A stretch of 45,484 nt of DNA from Asparagopsis taxiformis. Its lineage: Eukaryota > Rhodophyta > Florideophyceae > Bonnemaisoniales > Bonnemaisoniaceae. The notes under the pieces are model-generated. The model ran no database searches. It was not told where the DNA came from and saw only the letters and a list, made by a program, of their open reading frames with translations. The position numbers and the translations under genes were made by a program. This document shows, in pieces, positions 39,892 to 45,484 of the stretch. The stretch spans positions 1 to 45,484 of the forward strand of contig JALQPE010002091.1 in NCBI GenBank assembly GCA_030407315.1. Direction: 5' to 3'. How positions within the stretch are numbered: position 1 is the stretch's first letter; every line of letters starts with the position of its first letter.

Positions 39892-41531
39892 GGCGCGGGG
39901 CCGTTCGACACGTTGTCGTCGTGAGCCCACGAAGCTCGTTCGTCATCGTGACTCGTTTCCACCTCGAGTGGTGTTTCGTCAGCGGAGGTCGTCACGTAGA
40001 CTCCGCTGCGGCCATTACGCTGGCCATTTCGTTCGTTCGCCCACGGGCGGGGGTCACGTCGGTCATTACGAAAGTCGCCGCGGCGCCTGTCGAAGGGCCT
40101 TCCCCCGTCACGATTGGGGTTTCGGAGTATCGTAGGCGGCGTGCCGTACCTCCGCGGGGTCACGTTCCCTCGCTCATCAGGTCGTTCCTGGTGACGTTTG
40201 GCCATTCGTTGGCGGAAGTACTCAGCCTGACGTGGGTTGCTCTTCACGTGGAAGAGGTAGTACTTGTACGCGAAAAAGATCCGTTGATCTGGCGTCAGAC
40301 GCGGACACGTAAACGTCGAGTGGCCATCTTCGCGGCATGACCAACACGACAGCGTCCAGTAATCATTCGGGATTACGGAGTGCGCCAATTGCGTCTGCTC
40401 GCTCGTGAGCTTCGGCACGTCCTCGCATGGACGGTTCAATCGAGCTTCGAGCTCGTCCGGCTTTTCGTTTGCCGTTTTCGTATCGTTGGGCGGCGGCCCG
40501 TTCGTGAAGAGGATCGCCTCCAAATTCTCGGCAACGTGAACCGCAGCGAGCGACACGTCGTCGTCGTCCCTCGCGGGGATGTTCGGGTTACCATCGTGGT
40601 AACTGGGCTCGTTAGCCCGTTCATTACGTAAGTACGCGGACTCATCGTAGTCCGCGAACTTCCTCGACTCGTGGTCGGAAATAGCCAACGTAGGCTTCAC
40701 CGGAAACCGCACTTTCGGTTTCGCGGCTGACGCGACAGCTGCCGTACGTGCACGGAAGGTCGTTCCTTCGGCCGTCGCCAATCGTCTCACAACGGTGAGG
40801 TCGTTCCTCTCTCGTTCGGGGAGTGACCGGAGTCGTTCCGTCACTGCTGCCCGCGTCGAGGGCAGCAAACCACGTACGTAGTGGTGAACGAGGAGTCGAT
40901 CCGTAAACACGTAGTTACACGCCCGCGTGGCGGTGTCGAGTCTATCAGCGTACTGATTCTCGTCCTCGTTAGGACTCTGCGTGATCATCGTGACCTTTTC
41001 GTAGGCCTCCTGCAGCACGTCGTCTTGCAGGTATCGTTTGATCAACGCGTTGATTACGTGAGGCCACGAGAACCTCTTCGTCGGATCAGTCGTGATCACA
41101 CCAGTCGTACACTGGGAATCGTAGAACCGTCGGGCGTCCCCTTCGAGGAAGAAGTGCAGCGCACGTACTGCCACTCCCTCGCACACTCCGAGTGTGCTGA
41201 ACCCATCACGTATTTGGGCGAGGAATCCGAGTAACGTAATCGGATTCCGGCCGGAGAACGGCTTTAACGTAGGGAAAAGTCCCTCCAGCTCACGTTTGAG
41301 CTTATGTACGCTTTGACTCTCGTTCACGTAGAGATGTTCACGTACATCGTTAAGTCGGTACATGCGGTACGACACCACGTTCGCAAATGCGTCGAGCATT
41401 GTCGTGTGCTCTGCCAACGCGTGGCAAACGGGTCCGAGGGCGTTCCCTGGTAAGCGTACCGCGTCGGCACGTTCGTTTTCGTGGACTCGCGTGTCCGTCG
41501 TGCCGAACGTACCCAGCCACGGAATGTACGT
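39870..41531 (-). CDS. gag: Gag of element 2, capsid and nucleocapsid part
   Basis: The frame is open from a TGA at 41534-41532 down to TAG at 39872-39870. The capsid region has LDAFANVVSYRMYRLND, GRNPITLLGFLAQIRDGF and AVRALHFFLEGDARRFYDS, then ITQSPNEDENQYADRLDTA as in other retrotransposon Gag proteins. The zinc knuckle CWSCREDGHSTFTC (CX2CX4HX4C) is followed by an Arg/Gly/Asn-rich tail. The true N-terminus is in the overlapping upstream frame (next entry). By eye it aligns with Gag of element 1 throughout the capsid block. Confidence 0.88.
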   Translation of the reverse strand, partial: TYIPWLGTFGTTDTRVHENERADAVRLPGNALGPVCHALAEHTTMLDAFANVVSYRMYRLNDVREHLYVNESQSVHKLKRELEGLFPTLKPFSGRNPITLLGFLAQIRDGFSTLGVCEGVAVRALHFFLEGDARRFYDSQCTTGVITTDPTKRFSWPHVINALIKRYLQDDVLQEAYEKVTMITQSPNEDENQYADRLDTATRACNYVFTDRLLVHHYVRGLLPSTRAAVTERLRSLPERERNDLTVVRRLATAEGTTFRARTAAVASAAKPKVRFPVKPTLAISDHESRKFADYDESAYLRNERANEPSYHDGNPNIPARDDDDVSLAAVHVAENLEAILFTNGPPPNDTKTANEKPDELEARLNRPCEDVPKLTSEQTQLAHSVIPNDYWTLSCWSCREDGHSTFTCPRLTPDQRIFFAYKYYLFHVKSNPRQAEYFRQRMAKRHQERPDERGNVTPRRYGTPPTILRNPNRDGGRPFDRRRGDFRNDRRDPRPWANERNGQRNGRSGVYVTTSADETPLEVETSHDDERASWAHDDNVSNGPAPGNDQAM

Positions 41532-42271
41532 TCACGTGGCGGGGGAGCTCTCGTATCGAATTGCGCAGCACGTGCTGCGTCCGCCGACCGCGCGTGGTCT
41601 GGCGTATCGTTAAAACGTAATTGCCTTCGTGGCGTCTCGTCGGGGTGGGCGATGGCTCGTTGCACTGTCGCCCCCCTTCCGTACGTTGTCGGGGTCGTCG
41701 GACCGGGTGTTGGTGGGTATCCTCCCGGAACGGCCGGGGAGGATTGCGAGTTATAGGCGCGCGAGCCTTCGTAATTCGGATCGCTTCCGCTCGGCGGAGC
41801 GGAACGTCCGGCGACGATTTCGTTGAATACTACGACAAACGAGTCGAGTCTTCCCTCCACGGCGGAGAGGCGGTTTCGTAAATCTTCGTTTTCCCGTTCG
41901 AGGGTCGCTGAGCGTTCACGTAACGCACGAGCTTCGCGCTCCGAGACTCCGAGTCTCTGCCTTACGGCTTCGTCGACGGCCGCGTCGCTCGCCCTTTCGA
42001 TGTGACCTCGAAGGTCTTCGTACACTACACGTAGTGCCGTGGGAGTCACGTTCCCTTCGTTGAGCTGACCGCGCGTTGCGGGGTCCATACTCACGGACTC
42101 AAACGGGCTTACCGTACGTGGTAGCTGGCCGATCGCCTCGATATCCGGCGGGATAGATCGATCAGTCGCGAAGATCGCTTCTGCTGACAAGGCCACGTCG
42201 GCTTCGGCGTCCGCTGACGTTGGCAACGGTTGCCTGGGCGACGCGCTGGAATTCGACACAGCGTAATTCAT
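41324..42271 (-). CDS. gag: Gag of element 2, N-terminal part in a shifted frame
   Basis: Starts with ATG at 42271, about 100 nt after the LTR. The part up to about 41516 is coherent: a Ser/Ala-rich start, then a coiled coil (REARALRERSATLERENEDLRNRLSAV near residues 111-140) and a Pro-rich linker. After that the sensible reading lies in the -1 frame, so one Gag is split. Addition of one G to the GGG run at 41514-41512 would join them. The junction has no X XXY YYZ heptamer, so an indel or sequencing error is more likely than programmed shifting. The coiled coil parallels the helical N-terminal region of Gag in element 1. Confidence 0.8.
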   Translation of the reverse strand: MNYAVSNSSASPRQPLPTSADAEADVALSAEAIFATDRSIPPDIEAIGQLPRTVSPFESVSMDPATRGQLNEGNVTPTALRVVYEDLRGHIERASDAAVDEAVRQRLGVSEREARALRERSATLERENEDLRNRLSAVEGRLDSFVVVFNEIVAGRSAPPSGSDPNYEGSRAYNSQSSPAVPGGYPPTPGPTTPTTYGRGATVQRAIAHPDETPRRQLRFNDTPDHARSADAARAAQFDTRAPPPRERTFRGWVRSARRTRESTKTNVPTRYAYQGTPSDPFATRWQSTRQCSTHLRTWCRTACTDLTMYVNIST

Positions 42272-42351
42272 AGACCGTCGTCTGTAGCACGTAGCTTTTC
42301 GTTAACGTAAAAGAGCTCAACCTCGTTGGTTGTCGTTATGCTCGTAGCAAC

Positions 42352-42370
42352 TTCTAGGTCGAGAGACCAG
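42352..42370 (-). other. Primer-binding site of element 2
   Basis: On the minus strand CTGGTCTCTCGACCTAGAA starts immediately after the CA end of the 5' LTR, identical to 20871-20889 of element 1. The primer is not identified. Confidence 0.85.
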
Positions 42371-43029
42371 TGTGGAACCACGTTAGTTCTAGAAGTAGCT
42401 GGTACGAGCCACGGACACGCTGTCCTTAACGAAACGAAACGAGCAGTCCACCCGCTGGTGTTTGACTGTATTGTTAGGTAGGAAGGTAGAGTGGTTAGCG
42501 AGTAGACACGAGCGTCACGACGCAACAATCCACGCGAGGATTACGTTAGCACACGAGGTGGTACGTCACCGGAGGCGCTCTCGACCAAGCCCGGAGGCAC
42601 TACACGCAATCAGCCTTACGTGCGGCGATGGGTAGGGAGTACGCAGCTCGACGGAGACGAAGCCTCGTTAGGCAAAACGTAAACGTAAACGTAGAAGTCA
42701 GTCGTAGACTAGAGCCGTTGCTCGATCGTTGTCTTGTCCCCTTTCCCTCCCGGCACGATGCCAATACCTATATGGCCACGATGGCATCGCTTTACAGTGT
42801 AAACACTGCTCGTAACGTCCCCGAATGGGAAAGGACCTTGTGGGTCACACGTAGGGACCCGTTGGTCCGTTGGCCGTTGCCAGTACGTTCGTTGCACACG
42901 TGTGCCGGTTGCGCGCGCGCATGCGCCAGCAATGTTCGTGCATTGCTGTCGCCGGTCGTGTCCGCCGAGATTCGAATTCCGCGGAAAAACGTAAATATTT
43001 GCAATTTCGGAATTGCCACGTATACTACA
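42371..43029 (-). repeat. 5' LTR of element 2 (659 bp)
   Basis: Begins TGTAGTATACG and ends GGTTCCACA on the element strand. Apart from one T it is identical to 29556-30215. It is followed on the plus-strand side by the GGCTT duplication. Confidence 0.95.
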
Positions 43030-43034
43030 GGCTT
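43030..43034 (+). repeat. Target-site duplication GGCTT, right
   Basis: Second copy of the five bases found at 29551-29555. Confidence 0.9.
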
Positions 43035-45484
43035 GAAGCCGTATCTGCCTGGTGACCGCGTCGCCGCTCGGGATTCAACACCCGAACGACGCGCCCATCA
43101 TGTACGCCAATTCGAAGTGGAGGGATGCTTGCCCGACCCGCCGATGCTGCAGCCGCACGCGAACGCGTCGTAGGGCGAGCGCCGCCGCGCCCCACGCCAA
43201 CGCCCTCGGAGGCGCCATGCACCGACGCTTCCGCGCGCAGCCCACTCACAGACTGCGTTTCACCGGCCGATTCTTGTTCGTCAACCGACCCCGCGGGGGA
43301 CCGCTGCAGGTAATCCACGACGTTATTCAACACCGTACCCAAACGGTGCGCGCGCTCGATAGTATCCTGGACTTGTCGTACGGTTTCCCGCTCGCGCGCT
43401 TGATATTCCTCGCGCACCGCGGTAAGGCGACTAGCCGCTCGCTCCCTTTCGGCCCCAAGGTTAGTTTCGACTTCGACAAGCGCCCGTTCCGCCGTTTCGC
43501 GCGCCACCGAAGCCGCGTCGCAGCGAGTTTGAAGTTCCGTCACCTTAGCGTGAACTTCTTCTTCGCTTCTCCTGTGCGCGCCGCCCGACCCATCATCGTA
43601 TTGATGTCCGTCTGCATGCGTTCGATACGCACCGCATCTTCGTCGACTTTGCGTTTTAACGCCACCTCACGGACCTCGTCTTTGTAAGCGCCTCCCTCGC
43701 CCCTTGCAAGAGTGACAGAGCCTCGTCTCGCGTCTTGTGCGCGGCGTCCGCGCGCCCGATTCGCTTCGTCGAGGCGGACTAAGGCGTCGTCGCGAGCTTG
43801 CGCAATGGACGTCACGCGCGACAACGCTTCTTCGCCGGCTCGTTCGGCCTCAGCCAGTCGAGTTCGCAGTTCAGCCGCATCCGGTGCAATTGATGCCACG
43901 CCTTCAGCGACCGCGGCCGCACTTGCTATCGCGTCGTCAACCACGGCCGAAACTACGTTGGCTGAAGCACCCGCCGCGGCTCCACTAGCGCTCGCTTCGC
44001 CCGACGCACCCGCGTACTTTGACCCTGAGTGGCCTTCTTCAGTTCCTGCAGTTCGTTGTATACCTTGACGTACTCCGCCCGCAGCGCTGCGTCAAGCTGA
44101 GTAACGTCGATCGGAGCTCGAGGTGCCTCCGAAATAGCGAATACCGACCGTCTCGAAAACGACGACGCTCTACGGCAAGCAACGCCGCCATGCCGAGGTA
44201 TTGCGCGTACTCTCGCGAGTTGGTCGCACGCATCACGTGTAGCTCGTTGGTTGATAACGCGGACAATACAGCATCCACGGTCAAGAGTCAATGGGCTTCT
44301 AATGCGCGAACGCGCTGCGCGACGGGTTTCGCGGCGATTTTAACAGAAGATGCGAATCTCTGTGTGCGATGGACACCGAGCGAACCGTGGCGCCCAGTCC
44401 ACACTGCGGCGTTCCGCGTTCCACGGCAACCATTGGCCGCCTTTGTTGAAATCGATACCCGGCGCGACGTCGAAGCGGGCGTTTCGTCCCATGCGCAAGC
44501 GCGATGTTCCATAGAAGACTTTTCCAAGTGTGCCGTAGAATACGAACCGCCCCGCGCACGACCGCCGACGCGCCGACGCGCTCGATCCCAGCGATAAGTT
44601 TATCGCTTAACGCACTATGCGGCGCTCGACGTAGGCGATATGGAGCCACGCGCAGGCTATCTCACAGACCCATTCGCTTAAAGCAACGGCCAGAAGTACG
44701 AGCGCGTTTCGACGGGGACATTAAGACCAAGGAGGACAGAAGGCGCGTAATGGAAGACGCAAGGCAAAGGGACCGACAGTGATTCGGGTGCTTCAGGCCA
44801 GTCGCGCGCGTCGTAACGAGGGGAAAGCGCCGATGCGATCTTCAGGGAATTCACGGAACTCACGTCGCGGTGCGTGACGAAGTATCCGGACGTGCGACGA
44901 AGCGAATTCGCGGCGCGCCTCGGGGCGCATACTCGCGTCGAGAAACCAAGGTTCGCTCGTTGCCCCCTCGTGTTCCACGTCGTTCCACGGAACGCCCCCG
45001 TCTAACAAGAAGCCAGCGCTTGGCGCTGCCGCCCACGGATCGAGATGCGCGAATTCGTCGCGACGCATTGTACGGAGCCTCGCCAAGTGGCGCACGAGCC
45101 GTTCGTCAGCAGCGTCCTTCGAGGAAATAGGCGTCGCATGGCAGGTCGCCGGTACGGCCAAATCGCACAACGCCGATTCACGTCGCGCGTCCCATACCGT
45201 TTGCGCGTTGCGATGACCGGGCGGGACAGCGTAGCGATTAACGTCGGCGATGCGGTCCCATTGAAAGCGGCGCGGATAATACTGTAGCCGACTTAGCTCC
45301 GACCACGTTGGTAGCGTACGCGGCAGAAAGCGAAACGCGGACGGATCTTCGTAACGAGCGCGCGGCGTCGGGATGGGAGCGTTTTGCGCGGCCGACGGAA
45401 GGGATACGGAGGAAGGAGCGGGTATGAAGCGGAGAGGAACGCCGATAGAAGAATGACCGCCAGTCACCGACGCCGGCGTACCCT
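43035..45484 (-). pseudogene. Antisense ORF of element 1, decayed by frameshifts
   Basis: Read on the minus strand from the window edge, coherent protein segments appear in changing frames. 45467-44793 is one open frame (RFLPRTLPTWSELSRLQYYP, ADVNRYAVPPGHRNAQTVWD). A segment near 44540-44340 follows (RMGRNARFDVAPGIDFNKGG). 44284-44150 comes next (NSREYAQYLGMAALLAVERR), then coiled-coil rich parts at 43944-43540 (TRLAEAERAGEEALSRV) and 43543-43040 (VEVETNLGAERERAASRL). The AALLAVERRRF part resembles SLFVERRVF of the element 2 antisense protein, and both are basic and helical toward the C-terminus. Similarity was judged by eye and is modest. The position and orientation relative to pol are the same as in element 2. 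The start lies outside the window. Confidence 0.55.

Larger units (their letters stand above)
29556..43029 (-). mobile_element. Complete Ty3/gypsy retrotransposon, element 2, nested in element 1
   Basis: 13.5 kb, transcribed on the minus strand: 5' LTR 43029-42371, PBS, gag, protease, pol, a 4.5-kb region with an antisense gene, PPT, and 3' LTR 30215-29556. The LTRs differ only by one T in a short T run (29646-29649 against 42461-42463) and end in TG...CA. A GGCTT duplication flanks the element. Near-identical LTRs mean recent insertion. Frame changes within gag and between protease and pol are discussed separately. The element interrupts element 1 next to the 3' end of the latter's antisense gene. 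Confidence 0.95.
43030..45484 (+). mobile_element. Ty3/gypsy element 1, continuation after the nested element 2
   Basis: The CpG-rich composition of 20074-29555 resumes here, the target duplication ties the two sides together, and an antisense gene stands where element 2 has its own. The 3' LTR is expected beyond the window. Confidence 0.75.

Noticed and set aside
41500..41540. Programmed frameshift within gag of element 2
   Set aside because: No slippery heptamer in the zero frame at the junction. A lost G in GGG at 41512-41514 is simpler.

Overview
The window is eukaryotic and almost entirely made of mobile elements. I see no ribosomal RNA, tRNA, bacterial operon or clear single-copy host gene. 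Long intronless element ORFs, AATAAA signals, a Plavaka-type transposase (a CACTA-like group), Ty3/gypsy retrotransposons with chromodomains and very CpG-rich element sequence suggest an alga or protist-like eukaryote. A red alga or an oomycete would fit, but I cannot name the organism from the sequence.

Layout, left to right. (1) 1-2425: degraded sequence with a coiled-coil gene fragment, a cluster of palindromes built on GACAGTAAA/TTTACTGTC, and a diverged tandem duplication of about 352 bp. (2) 2426-8355: element A, about 5.9 kb, with long terminal inverted repeats (TIRs) made of degenerate ~500-bp units and no convincing gene. (3) 8356-10289: accessory sequence with a C-depleted tract and a GGACGTCC hairpin cluster. 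(4) 10290-15040: element B, with arms built from the same repeat units, carrying one large gene. That gene is a class-beta amino-methyltransferase (DPPY) fused to a SET domain, split by one base missing from a G run. (5) 15041-20073: the remains of a Plavaka transposon. They comprise a coiled-coil protein gene broken by several frameshifts and a convergent transposase gene whose N-terminal end is cut by the next element. (6) 20074-29555 and 43030-45484: Ty3/gypsy element 1, plus strand (5' LTR, PBS, gag, protease, RT-RNase H-integrase-chromodomain), with its 3' part beyond the window. (7) 29556-43029: Ty3/gypsy element 2, minus strand, complete and young, nested inside element 1. Its LTRs (660 and 659 bp) differ by one base and it is flanked by a GGCTT target duplication.

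The two gypsy elements share an architecture that I consider the main discovery. They have the same 19-nt primer-binding site. Both have a Gag-to-protease switch at an in-frame G_GGA_AAC heptamer followed at once by a stem-loop that spans the gag stop codon, which is a textbook -1 programmed frameshift layout. Both also carry an antisense gene between pol and the 3' LTR. This gene is intact in element 2 (742 aa, plus strand) and decayed in element 1 (minus strand, 43035-45484).

How the parts fit. Element 1 landed inside the Plavaka transposase gene, and element 2 later landed inside element 1, next to the end of its antisense gene. Element B, with a DNA-methyltransferase/histone-methyltransferase-like fusion as its only gene between long repeat arms, is the other candidate for an undescribed system. 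Several genes here are broken by single-base indels in homopolymer runs, so either decay or uncorrected long-read errors must be considered.
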